A stretch of DNA of 9,641 bases from an uncultured Akkermansia sp. (GTDB lineage: Bacteria; Verrucomicrobiota; Verrucomicrobiia; Verrucomicrobiales; Akkermansiaceae), in contig CANPXA010000055.1 of NCBI GenBank assembly GCA_947585525.1, positions 1 to 9,641 of the forward strand, in the 5' to 3' direction. Shown piece by piece: positions 1-6,887 of the stretch. How positions within the stretch are numbered: position 1 is the stretch's first letter; every line of letters begins with the position of its first letter. The translations under genes and the position numbers were made by a program. A model generated the notes under the pieces. The model did no database searches, was not told the DNA's origin, and worked only from the letters and a program-made list of their open reading frames with translations.

Positions 1-17
1 CAAAAGCTGCGCTTTTG
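1..17. other. Perfect inverted repeat at left edge
   Basis: A 7-bp perfect inverted repeat (CAAAAGC / GCTTTTG) has a 3-nt loop. On the + strand the second arm carries four T residues, so it could be the remnant of a terminator for a gene to the left, or simply the outer end of the repeat element that follows. The run of T is too short and the stem too AT-rich at its base to call a terminator firmly. Confidence 0.35.
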
Positions 18-83
18 TCCAATCGCCCTGCTCGCTCGCTTCGCGTGCGCCCTCTACGGGGCCGTCGGGCGCTTTGCATCCCC

Positions 84-150
84 CGCGCGCTAGCGCGCTA
101 GCATCCAAATCGTAATTCGTAATTCGTAAATAGGCGGCGTTCTGCCGCCT
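84..150 (+). repeat. Intergenic composite repeat, copy A (hairpin - heptads - hairpin)
   Basis: Three modules follow one another. First, a GC hairpin, CGCGC-GCTA-GCGCG (84-97), lies inside the 14-bp palindrome at 85-98. After 11 nt come three heptads of the form (A/T)TCGTAA (109-129). Then ATAG leads into a 7-bp stem AGGCGGC / GCCGCCT with a 5-nt loop (132-150). The same arrangement recurs at 8449-8511 and 9476-9525. The bases before it (about 18-83) hold pyrimidine-rich CGCT/CGCTTCGC text resembling that at 6834-6857 and 8420-8443, and no gene. Function unknown. Confidence 0.8.
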
Positions 151-168
151 CCGTCCATGAAAAGGCTC

Positions 169-197
169 TTGTCAAACGGGGGAATTGTCAGTACAAT
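169..197 (+). promoter_or_regulatory. Sigma-70-type promoter of the small hypothetical gene
   Basis: A -35 box TTGTCA (169-174) and a -10 box TACAAT (192-197) are separated by exactly 17 nt; each matches the consensus in five of six positions. Transcription would begin about 7 nt after the -10 box, around 204, which is the A of the ATG at 204-206. The message may therefore be leaderless. Confidence 0.65.
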
Positions 198-203
198 GGA
201 AAC

Positions 204-494
204 ATGAGTACGGGAGAGCCGGAAATCAAGATGGACGAATTGGTGAAAGCCGTGATGGAGCTCAATTTGATGTCTCCATGCGATGGTGTCATGATGACGC
301 GTGGGGGCGAGGTCAAAGTTGGATACAGGAATGACAAAGACACGTTGTGCGAATTGATATCAGCCGAAGAGTTGGCTCGTATGCTCACGGCGTCGGATCT
401 GTCCTCCTACACGGAAAAAGAGCTGCGTCAATGGGTGCGGGAGATGGATATTGCTCCGCTGGAGGCAAAGGTCAAAGCGGCTCTACTTCGTTAA
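204..494 (+). CDS. Small hypothetical protein, 96 aa
   Basis: I do not recognise this protein. It is acidic to neutral, has no signal peptide or membrane segment, and looks like a small soluble alpha/beta protein: a helix-like start (DELVKAVMELNL), a central strand-rich part with CDGVMMTRGGEVKVGYRND, and a helical second half (SAEELARML, TEKELRQWVREM, LEAKVKAALLR). A good promoter 17-35 bases upstream supports it as real. Two starts are possible. ATG at 204 would lie on the predicted transcript start, giving a leaderless message. ATG at 231 (87 aa) has a GGA 7 nt upstream but lacks a full Shine-Dalgarno sequence. Its TAA stop (492-494) overlaps the TAA of the opposing YdeI-family gene within the palindrome TTAA at 491-494, so no terminator separates the two convergent genes. 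Confidence 0.65.
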   Translation: MSTGEPEIKMDELVKAVMELNLMSPCDGVMMTRGGEVKVGYRNDKDTLCELISAEELARMLTASDLSSYTEKELRQWVREMDIAPLEAKVKAALLR

Positions 495-1096
495 AACGGC
501 AGAGGAATGTCCAGGGAGGCAAGCCTCCCTCCGTCATCCCATGCGCCATACATAATCCCCTGCGCTGAATTGTCGATAAATTTGTTCAACCTCGAGTAAA
601 AGAGCTTCCCACGCCGCCTCGCAATCCGTATCGTGTCCAGCCGCACGCGCACGTAGAGCGGAGGAAAAGTGTGCACGTTTTTCCACGCTCGGCGATTTTT
701 CTTGAGAGCGGTCAGGATATCGGCGTCCACGACGAACGGCTTAGCCTGAGAAAGAGCGATGCGTCCGGACGGTCGCATGAGCCCCAGTTGTTCCAGTCGG
801 AGACAGCGGGCTTTGTTGAGCTCGCTCCAGTTGCACCCCGCCCGACGTGCGGAGAAACGCTGCAAGGAGGGACCTGAATCCACACGTTTGACGGTGCTGT
901 CAATCCAGCCGAAGCAGAGAGCCTCTTCCACGGCATCGAGGTAGAGAATGGATGGAGTGCGTGCAACTTCTCCGGATGCCGAACGATGCACGGCCACCCA
1001 ACACTCCGTTTCAAGTTCATGTTGTTCCATCAGCCACGAACGCAGTTCCTCCCTCCGTACCGTCCGAATGATGTTCACCGGCTCCATGCTTCCCAT
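491..1096 (-). CDS. YdeI/OmpD-associated (OmdA) family protein, 201 aa
   Basis: The protein has the hallmarks of the YdeI/OmdA family: a CFGWIDS motif (residues 61-67) followed by KR.D, the QRFSARR segment (79-85), WSELNKAR (90-97) and an AW...FPPLY region further on. Members are about 190-200 aa, so this one is full length. The biochemical role is not settled: the family has been linked to outer-membrane protein and antimicrobial-peptide tolerance phenotypes, and some members are mislabelled thymidylate synthase in databases. No signal peptide or membrane helix is visible, so it is probably cytoplasmic. The ATG at 1096 was chosen; a second ATG at 1087 in the same frame would lose three residues. 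The frame stays open further upstream only because the heptad repeat has no stops on this strand, and that part encodes repeat peptide. Neither ATG has a convincing Shine-Dalgarno sequence. It diverges from the PPIase operon. Confidence 0.85.
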   Translation of the reverse strand: MGSMEPVNIIRTVRREELRSWLMEQHELETECWVAVHRSASGEVARTPSILYLDAVEEALCFGWIDSTVKRVDSGPSLQRFSARRAGCNWSELNKARCLRLEQLGLMRPSGRIALSQAKPFVVDADILTALKKNRRAWKNVHTFPPLYVRVRLDTIRIARRRGKLFYSRLNKFIDNSAQGIMYGAWDDGGRLASLDIPLPF

Positions 1097-1124
1097 TCTA
1101 CCACGCTCTCGCACCAGCGTCCAC

Positions 1125-1153
1125 ATAGTAAATCGTAAATCGTAAATCGTAAA
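1125..1153 (-). promoter_or_regulatory. Possible promoter of the YdeI-family gene, partly inside the heptad array
   Basis: On the - strand, TTTACG (1153-1148) and TACTAT (1130-1125) lie 17 nt apart, each matching consensus in four of six positions. The predicted transcript start, near 1118, gives a leader of about 22 nt to the ATG at 1096. The -35-like box is part of the repeat, and the same hexamer occurs every 7 bp, so chance resemblance is a real alternative. Confidence 0.35.
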
Positions 1154-1186
1154 TCGTAAATCGTAAATAGGCGCCGCTAGGCGCCT
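1132..1186 (+). repeat. Intergenic composite repeat, copy B (five heptads plus hairpin)
   Basis: Five perfect tandem copies of ATCGTAA (1132-1166) are followed by ATAG and a 7-bp stem AGGCGCC / GGCGCCT with a 4-nt GCTA loop (1169-1186). The upstream CGCGC hairpin seen in copies A, D and E is missing here. The copy sits between divergent genes, with the promoter of the PPIase operon 24 nt downstream of the hairpin. Confidence 0.85.
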
Positions 1187-1209
1187 TGCCCCTTGGTCGT
1201 TGAATAGGG

Positions 1210-1246
1210 TTGCAAAAAGAATCCCTTGCAGGTATGATAGCGGAGA
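1210..1246 (+). promoter_or_regulatory. Sigma-70-type promoter and ribosome-binding site of the PPIase-aroA-dnaG-rpoN operon
   Basis: The -35 box TTGCAA (1210-1215) and -10 box TATGAT (1233-1238) are spaced by exactly 17 nt. Transcription should begin around 1243-1246, leaving only about 7-10 nt before the GTG at 1253. GGAGA (1242-1246) lies 6 nt before the GTG and would suit as a Shine-Dalgarno sequence, but part of it may fall at or before the transcript start. Confidence 0.65.
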
Positions 1247-1252
1247 CAAATT

Positions 1253-2293
1253 GTGAATGTAAGCCCCTTCAGAATTTTTTCCATCAAGCTGGCGATCTTC
1301 AGCATCGTCTTGGCTTATCTCGCCGTGGACCTCTTCCTCCTGCACGGTCCGGTGTGGCGCACATTGCACCCCGAGACGTCTGATCGTTCATCCACGTCGG
1401 AAAATGCGCAACCCCCACTCGCGCGCGTCTATGGAGAGGACATTTCTTCCTCGCAATTTGCTCGCTTTTCGGCAGAGCAAAATTGGCTGCGCAACCGCAC
1501 GGAGACAACACGAGGGCAACGCGCTGCCATGCTCATGGATATGGTGCGCGGCGCCATCCTGCGGCTCCGAGCAAGGTACAACGACAAAAATCTGCCGGAT
1601 TTCAGTCGCCCTGCCCGTGATGAGGTGACGCGTCTGGCATCCCGTGCCAAGTCGGACAGGGAATTCGACATCTGGCTCGCTAGCCAGGGCTACACTCGTG
1701 AGATGTTCACGAAAAAATTAGAGGCCACCATGAAGATGCGTGCTCAACTGGAGCGCGCTGTCGCGCCGTTCTGCGTCGTACGTGATGAAGACGTGGCGGA
1801 GCATTACGAACGGATCAGGGAATCCATGCGCATCCCGGAGCATCGTTCGGTCAAACATATCTTCCTCGCCATTCACGGGAAAGATCCTCAAGCTGTCCGT
1901 CAACAGGCGGGAAACGTCCTCCGCCAACTGCATAACGGAGCAGACTTCGCGACCCTCGCGCTCCGATACAGCGAGGATGATAACAGCTCCCAACGCGGTG
2001 GAGACCTCGGTACCATCTTCAACGATGAGCACTTTGTTCTTCCGGAGTTGCCCCTCTTCGGAAAATCTTCCGTGGCGCCCAACGTACCGACTCTTGCCCA
2101 GAGTCGCTGGGGATGGCACATCCTCTTGGCCGGCGAATTACAGTCTGCCCGCATTCCAAGCCTCGACGAATGCAAGGAAAGTGTACGCAGCGCTATCCGC
2201 AGCGCCCAATATGAACTCTCCGTCCGTTCCTGGTTCGACGAAGCCATCCACGAAGCTTTCAACAAAAAACGACTCGATATCCATGTCGACTGA
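1253..2293 (+). CDS. Membrane-anchored parvulin-type peptidyl-prolyl isomerase (SurA/PrsA-like), 346 aa
   Basis: An N-terminal hydrophobic segment (about residues 8-30) follows a short basic start and should act as an uncleaved anchor or signal sequence, placing the rest outside the cytoplasmic membrane. A helical SurA-N-like region (about 55-190) precedes one parvulin (PpiC) rotamase domain (about 195-295). The domain shows HRSVKHIFLAI (197-207), the ADFATLALRYSED segment, RGGDLGTIF (248-256) and the closing GWHILLAGE (287-295). The likely role is folding of exported or outer-membrane proteins. SurA has two parvulin domains and about 430 aa, so this single-domain protein is closer to PrsA or PpiC-type relatives. 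The start is GTG at 1253, supported by GGAGA 6 nt upstream and by the hydrophobic segment beginning immediately. It is the first gene of the operon, and its end overlaps aroA by 11 nt. Confidence 0.9.
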   Translation: MNVSPFRIFSIKLAIFSIVLAYLAVDLFLLHGPVWRTLHPETSDRSSTSENAQPPLARVYGEDISSSQFARFSAEQNWLRNRTETTRGQRAAMLMDMVRGAILRLRARYNDKNLPDFSRPARDEVTRLASRAKSDREFDIWLASQGYTREMFTKKLEATMKMRAQLERAVAPFCVVRDEDVAEHYERIRESMRIPEHRSVKHIFLAIHGKDPQAVRQQAGNVLRQLHNGADFATLALRYSEDDNSSQRGGDLGTIFNDEHFVLPELPLFGKSSVAPNVPTLAQSRWGWHILLAGELQSARIPSLDECKESVRSAIRSAQYELSVRSWFDEAIHEAFNKKRLDIHVD

Positions 2294-3608
2294 CACCCTC
2301 ACAAGTTCCCTGCATCACTACCCCCTGCGCGGCGACATTACCGTTCCGGGCGACAAGAGCATCTCACACCGCGCCGCCATCCTTGCGGGGCTTGCGCGCG
2401 GCACCTCCCGCGTGTCTAACTTCCTCTGCAGCTCGGACTGTCTGAACACGCTCGCTGCCATGCAGCAACTCGGAGCCACGGTCTCCCCTGCACCCAACCC
2501 CTCTTCTTTTTCCGTCACCGGTATCGGCGGATCCCCATCCTTATCGCAACAACCTATCGCCATTGATTGCGGCAACTCCGGCACGGAGATGCGTCTGCTG
2601 GCAGGAGTGCTCAGTGCTCTCCCGGTGCACGCCATCCTCACAGGCGACAGCTCGCTGTGCTCGCGTCCCATGGGTCGTATCATCACGCCTCTCTCCGCCA
2701 TGGGCGCTCAAATCAAGGATCGGGGAGAAAGAGAGGGATGCGCTCCGCTCGAAATCAACGGTAAAAAACTCGCTTTTACCGAAAGCCCATTTGACTACAC
2801 GATGCCCGTTGCCAGCGCTCAAGTCAAGAGTGCCATTCTGCTGGCAGGGATGCTGGCGGAGGGACAGACCACTGTTCGCCAGCGCCAAAAGACGCGCGAC
2901 CATACGGAACGGATGCTCGCCCATTTCGGACATGAGATATCCACCTCCCCGGACGGGCTCACGCTCACTGAAAACGGGGGAGCCCGACTTCAGGCGACCG
3001 ACATCTCAATTCCGGGTGATTTCTCCTCGGCTGCTTTCTGGATGGTCGCCGCCTGCGTCCAGCCCGGCAGCGAAATCATCCTCCGCCGCGTCGGTCTCAA
3101 TCCCACTCGCACCGCTCTCATCCATGTCCTGCAACGAATGGGCGCCCATATCGAAGTCCTCTCCCAAACCGATGAGTGTGAGCCCTACGGCGACCTGTGT
3201 GTCTCCTACTCACCTGAATTCCATGGCACGGATATCCGTGCGGATGAAATTCCCAACCTCATCGATGAAATCCCCGTGCTCTCCGTGGCGGCCGCCTGTG
3301 CCCAAGGCGACACGAACATCCGCAATGCTGCCGAACTCCGCGTGAAGGAGAGCGATCGCATCAAAACGGTTGTCTCCAACCTGCGCGCTATGGGCGCCAA
3401 CGTGGTCGAGTTCGATGACGGCATGCTCATCCACGGAGGAGCTGAACTCTGCGGTTGCACCCTGGACAGTTTCGGCGACCACCGTATCGCCATGAGCTTC
3501 CTCATCGCCGGTCTCCGCGCCAAGGGATCCACTACCTTGCTGCACTGTAAAAATATCGACACCTCCTATCCCAACTTCTCCGAGCACTTCACCCTTCTCA
3601 CTCGCTGA
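2283..3608 (+). CDS. aroA: 3-phosphoshikimate 1-carboxyvinyltransferase (EPSP synthase), class II, 441 aa
   Basis: This enzyme joins phosphoenolpyruvate to shikimate 3-phosphate in the sixth step of the shikimate pathway, in the cytoplasm. Substrate-binding GDKSISHR (23-30) is intact, as are GNSGT (97-101), a GDSSLCSRPM loop, PGDFSSAAF, the DEIP motif holding the probable catalytic Asp328, KESDRI with Glu356, and DHRIAM (399-404). The four signatures reported for class II EPSP synthases are all present: GDKS, SAQVK (178-182), RDHTE (205-209) and NPTR. The position linked to glyphosate tolerance in the CP4 enzyme is Gly100 here rather than Ala, so tolerance is not predicted from that residue. 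The ATG at 2283 puts the GDKS motif at the usual distance from the start; the open frame continues about 180 codons further upstream but that is out-of-frame PPIase sequence. It overlaps the PPIase gene by 11 nt and lacks a clear Shine-Dalgarno sequence, which suggests translational coupling. Confidence 0.97.
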   Translation: MSTDTLTSSLHHYPLRGDITVPGDKSISHRAAILAGLARGTSRVSNFLCSSDCLNTLAAMQQLGATVSPAPNPSSFSVTGIGGSPSLSQQPIAIDCGNSGTEMRLLAGVLSALPVHAILTGDSSLCSRPMGRIITPLSAMGAQIKDRGEREGCAPLEINGKKLAFTESPFDYTMPVASAQVKSAILLAGMLAEGQTTVRQRQKTRDHTERMLAHFGHEISTSPDGLTLTENGGARLQATDISIPGDFSSAAFWMVAACVQPGSEIILRRVGLNPTRTALIHVLQRMGAHIEVLSQTDECEPYGDLCVSYSPEFHGTDIRADEIPNLIDEIPVLSVAAACAQGDTNIRNAAELRVKESDRIKTVVSNLRAMGANVVEFDDGMLIHGGAELCGCTLDSFGDHRIAMSFLIAGLRAKGSTTLLHCKNIDTSYPNFSEHFTLLTR

Positions 3609-3628
3609 GTCTCCTCACCCGTCCGACT

Positions 3629-5503
3629 ATGCCACGTATCACGGAAGATTGCGTCGCCCGCATCAAAGAGTCAGCCGACATCGTCGAGCTGGTCGGACGC
3701 TACCTGCAGCTCAGGAGATCGGGGTACTCCTGGAAGGCTTGCTGCCCGTTCCACAACGAAAAAACGCCGTCGTTTCACGTGAACCCGGCTCGACAAAGTT
3801 TCCACTGCTTCGGTTGCGGCGCCGGCGGGGATGCGGTCAAGTTCCTCATGATGTATGAAAACCTCGATTACCCAACGGCTCTTCGCCGTCTGGCGGACAT
3901 GAATGGTGTCCCCGTTATCGAGGAAGAAGATGACCCCGAACTTGAAAGGAAACGACGACTGCGCTCGCGGATCATTGAACTCAACGAGCTCGCCGCTGCC
4001 TACTTCCACTCACTCCTCTGCCGCGATCAGGATGCCTCCCACGTCCGTCAATACCTCCAATCCCGTGCCATCAACATCGACATCGCCAAAGCTTGGCAAC
4101 TCGGCTGGGCTCCGCCCAATTTCAAGCCCCTGCGCGATCTCGCAGACAGCCGTGGCTTCGACGCCAAATTGCTCACGGAGGCCTACCTTCTCGGACAGGG
4201 TTCCGAAGGTGTGTACCCTGTCTTCCGGGATCGTCTCATGTTCCCCATCCGCAACATCCGCGGCGAAGTTGTCGGTTTTTCCGGTCGCGTGATGCAAGCG
4301 GACAAAGATCCGCGCAAATACGTCAACACGGCGGAAACCCTCGCCTTCCGTAAAGGAAGTCTCCTCTTCGGCCTCTACAAGGCAACCGCCGCCATCGCTA
4401 AAAACGGTATGTCCGCCGTCATCTGCGAGGGGCAGCTCGATGTCATCGCCTGCCACGAAAAAGCAGACGTCCGCAACGCCATCGCAGGTCTCGGCACGGC
4501 CTTCACCGAGGAACACGCTCGTATGCTGGCCAAGTACGCCCGCAAAGCGACACTCTGCTACGATGGAGACAAGGCCGGCATAGCCGCCAGTGAAAAAACT
4601 TACCGCAAGCTCGCCCAAGCCGGACTGGAAGTCTATTGGGCTACTCTCCCATCCGGGGAGGATCCGGACTCCCTCATCACCGGGAGCGGACCCGACGCTC
4701 TGCGCGATGCCATCGCTGCCGCTCGCCCTTACCTCGAGGTTCGCGTCGGTCGCGAGTTAATCGCCGCCGAGGGAGACGCCAACGCCCGCGCGGCTCTCGT
4801 TCCCCGCATGGCTGACCTCGCCTCAGAGATATCGGACAACGTACGCCGGGACATCGCCGTCGCGGATCTCGCTACCCGTCTCAACGTCGGACTCGATTCC
4901 TTCCGTTCCCTCGTCACACAAATTCTCCGGGATCGCAAAAATTCACCGACTATCTCTCTTTCCCGACGACAGGACGAGCCTGACGATTCCGATGCGGACG
5001 AGGTTCCTGAGTCGGGGCAGGATGCCGAACGCGCCGCCCGACCTTCCTCCAAAGTTATCCCCATCCAGTTGCACCCTACCCTCCGCGGGCTCATTTGCAT
5101 GGCTCTCAGTAACCGAGCCGCCCAGGACAAACTCGTCGATTGTATCGAAGAATTGCAGGAACCCATACGCACCCTTTCCGGAGGCGTTCTCCTGCAACGC
5201 GTGCTGGAGGTTCTCCCCGAACCGGGCAACAGCGATGCCCGCGACTCCCTGGCGGACACCCTTCCGCCGGAGCAAGGCGCTGCCCTACGCCTCATCCCGC
5301 TGGAGAATTTCCCGGAAGAGGGGCTCGATGCCTACATCGCCGATGCGTGTGCACGCGCAGCGAAAGATTCCATCCTTGCCCGCATTGACAGTCTGCGCGC
5401 GCGGATCCGGGATCCTCAACTCTCCCGGGAAGATTTGCTGCAGTGCATGAAGAAGATGGAGAAGCTGCAAAAATTAGCCGTAACCCAGCAAGAACCGTTA
5501 TGA
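3629..5503 (+). CDS. dnaG: DNA primase DnaG, 624 aa
   Basis: The enzyme makes RNA primers for replication and works with the replicative helicase at the fork. The CHC2 zinc-binding domain is complete: Cys39, His42, Cys60 and Cys63 in CPFH and HCFGCG. The catalytic core has the basic KYVNTAE segment, and its TOPRIM fold has EGQLD with Glu267, GLGTAFT, and DGDKAG with Asp312 and Asp314 as metal-binding acids. Position 3 of the first TOPRIM motif is Gln-Leu where many relatives have Tyr-Met or Tyr-Leu. A low-complexity acidic linker (about 447-470, DEPDDSDADEVPE) leads to a helical C-terminal region expected to bind DnaB. The length is slightly above that of E. coli (581) and B. subtilis (603) proteins. 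The start is ATG at 3629, 20 nt after aroA, with no visible Shine-Dalgarno sequence. Its TGA overlaps the rpoN start. Confidence 0.97.
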   Translation: MPRITEDCVARIKESADIVELVGRYLQLRRSGYSWKACCPFHNEKTPSFHVNPARQSFHCFGCGAGGDAVKFLMMYENLDYPTALRRLADMNGVPVIEEEDDPELERKRRLRSRIIELNELAAAYFHSLLCRDQDASHVRQYLQSRAINIDIAKAWQLGWAPPNFKPLRDLADSRGFDAKLLTEAYLLGQGSEGVYPVFRDRLMFPIRNIRGEVVGFSGRVMQADKDPRKYVNTAETLAFRKGSLLFGLYKATAAIAKNGMSAVICEGQLDVIACHEKADVRNAIAGLGTAFTEEHARMLAKYARKATLCYDGDKAGIAASEKTYRKLAQAGLEVYWATLPSGEDPDSLITGSGPDALRDAIAAARPYLEVRVGRELIAAEGDANARAALVPRMADLASEISDNVRRDIAVADLATRLNVGLDSFRSLVTQILRDRKNSPTISLSRRQDEPDDSDADEVPESGQDAERAARPSSKVIPIQLHPTLRGLICMALSNRAAQDKLVDCIEELQEPIRTLSGGVLLQRVLEVLPEPGNSDARDSLADTLPPEQGAALRLIPLENFPEEGLDAYIADACARAAKDSILARIDSLRARIRDPQLSREDLLQCMKKMEKLQKLAVTQQEPL

Positions 5504-6807
5504 GCTCCCAACACCTCGAGCAAGGTATGCGGCAGAGTTTGGTCATGGGCGCCTCCCTGCAGCTCTTCCTGCGCACGCTCCAAGCCACCCAAATGGAGCT
5601 CTCCCGGCTCGTCACTCAGGCGGTCAACTCCAACCCTGTGCTGGAAGAGGAAAACCCCTCACCTCTGTCGGATGCCGAGTCGGACGCCGCTCCTCCCGAT
5701 TACGAAGCAGCTCGTCGCCACGAATTCCTCATGGAATCCCTGCCTGAACAGACGACCCTGTCGGCTCACCTTACCCAACAGGTTCTCCAGAGTGCCCTGC
5801 CCGCTCGACTGGAGGCAGCCGCCCTGGAGCTCATTGCTCATCTGAATTCTCATGGATTTTTTCCGGAGGATCCGACCACTTACGGTCTGCCACCTGCCCT
5901 GCTGAATAAGGCTCTCCACGTGGTGCAGGATTTGGAACCCGCCGGCGTTGGCGCGCGTGACTTGCGAGAGAGCCTCATGCTCCAACTGCAACGCGTCGGC
6001 GATGAAAATTCGCTGGCCTACCGCGTCGTCACCGAACGCTGGGAAGATCTCGCCCGCCACCGCTACGCAGAAGCCGCACGTGCCCTCGGTGTGTCGGATG
6101 AGAATCTCGCCGCCGCCGTTCACCGCATCTCTCGCCTCAACCCGGACCCCGGCAGCTCCTTTACTCCGACGGAACGCATCATCATCGCTCCGGATGTCGT
6201 CGTTCACCGCGAAGGCAACGAACTCTCGGTGCAACTCACCGGCGAAAGAATCCCCCACCTTGCGCTCTCCGCACAATATCGTGAGATGCTCGCCGAACAG
6301 AGCGACAAGGAAGAAGTGCGGCAATACCTCTCCCAATGCTTCCGCGATGCCCGTGAGTTGATCAAGGCCATTGAAAAGCGCCAGTCCACCATTCTTGCCG
6401 TCTCCCAGGCAATCGTGGCTCGCCAGCGTCCTTTCTTCCTCTCCGGCGCCTCCCATCTCCTCCCCCTCAAGATGGAGGACATCGCTACCGATACCGGATT
6501 GCACGTCTCCACGGTTTCCCGCGCCGTCAACGGCAAATTCCTGCGCTGTGACCACGGTCTGTACGAACTGCGCTCCTTTTTCTCCGTTGCCCTCAGTGAA
6601 ACGGACGGTGCTGAAGGTGTCTCCGGAGGTCTTGCACGTATGCGCATCCGTAAGCTCATCGAACAGGAAGACCCACGCAAACCCCTCAGCGACGCCAAAC
6701 TCGAATCTCTCCTTTCCCAAGAGGGTATCCGCATCGCTCGAAGAACGATTGCTAAATACCGCGAGCAACTGCGCATCCTACCCGCATCCCTGCGCAAACG
6801 TGCCTGA
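5500..6807 (+). CDS. rpoN: RNA polymerase sigma-54 factor, 435 aa
   Basis: Sigma-54 directs RNA polymerase to -24/-12 promoters, which open only with an AAA+ enhancer-binding activator. Region I is recognisable from its Gln/Leu-rich start (LEQGMRQSLVMGASLQLFL...NPVLEEE, residues 6 to about 47), the part that contacts the activator. A core-binding domain follows, then the helix-turn-helix (about 323-347, MEDIATDTGLHVSTVSRAV). The diagnostic RpoN box ARRTIAKYRE, at 413-422, reads the -24 element. At 435 aa it is a little shorter than the E. coli protein (477), mainly because the acidic region II is short. The ATG at 5500 overlaps the dnaG stop as ATGA; an ATG 19 codons upstream in the same frame lies inside dnaG and adds sequence unlike region I. 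No activator gene is present in the window. Confidence 0.97.
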   Translation: MSSQHLEQGMRQSLVMGASLQLFLRTLQATQMELSRLVTQAVNSNPVLEEENPSPLSDAESDAAPPDYEAARRHEFLMESLPEQTTLSAHLTQQVLQSALPARLEAAALELIAHLNSHGFFPEDPTTYGLPPALLNKALHVVQDLEPAGVGARDLRESLMLQLQRVGDENSLAYRVVTERWEDLARHRYAEAARALGVSDENLAAAVHRISRLNPDPGSSFTPTERIIIAPDVVVHREGNELSVQLTGERIPHLALSAQYREMLAEQSDKEEVRQYLSQCFRDARELIKAIEKRQSTILAVSQAIVARQRPFFLSGASHLLPLKMEDIATDTGLHVSTVSRAVNGKFLRCDHGLYELRSFFSVALSETDGAEGVSGGLARMRIRKLIEQEDPRKPLSDAKLESLLSQEGIRIARRTIAKYREQLRILPASLRKRA

Positions 6808-6830
6808 ACACACACGTCTTCCTCATCCCC

Positions 6831-6885
6831 AAAAATTCCGCTGCGCTCCCGCTCCGCTAGATTGCGCCTCCGGCGCGGAATTTTT
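6831..6885. terminator. Bidirectional terminator between rpoN and hdeD
   Basis: An 11-bp perfect inverted repeat (AAAAATTCCGC at 6831-6841, GCGGAATTTTT at 6875-6885) gives a stem ending in T5 on either strand. An inner hairpin GCGCC-TCC-GGCGC (6864-6876) competes with the base of the second arm. It begins 23 nt after the rpoN stop, and the convergent hdeD gene lies on the far side, so it can end transcripts from both. Its interior resembles the CGCTCTCGCTCCGC text of repeat copy D, so the terminator is probably part of the repeat family. Confidence 0.65.
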
Positions 6886-6887
6886 AA

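Noticed and set aside
84..150. Integron attC sites or gene cassettes
   Set aside because: No R'/R'' core sites (GTTRRRY) or cassette pattern was seen, and the neighbouring genes are core housekeeping genes in operons.
188..388. 66-codon frame opposite the small hypothetical gene
   Set aside because: It is antisense to a gene with a good promoter and has no promoter, ribosome-binding site or recognisable domain of its own.
1132..1166. CRISPR array
   Set aside because: The units are 7 bp, directly adjacent and without spacers, so this is a simple tandem repeat.
1097..1369. Upstream extension of the YdeI-family reading frame
   Set aside because: The extra residues come from the heptad array (IYDLRFT repeats) and promoter region, and the family domain begins just after the ATG at 1096.
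2112..2130. Sigma-54 promoter-like text (TGGCAC...) inside the PPIase gene
   Set aside because: The -12 part does not fit TTGC well, it lies within coding sequence, and no gene starts at a suitable distance.
1740..2282. Upstream extension of the aroA reading frame
   Set aside because: It lies wholly inside the PPIase gene in another frame. EPSP synthases begin about 20-25 residues before GDKS, matching ATG 2283.
4010..6768. Long open frames opposite dnaG and rpoN (up to 369 codons)
   Set aside because: They mirror strong known genes in a GC-rich coding region and give low-complexity, unrecognisable proteins, as expected of shadows.
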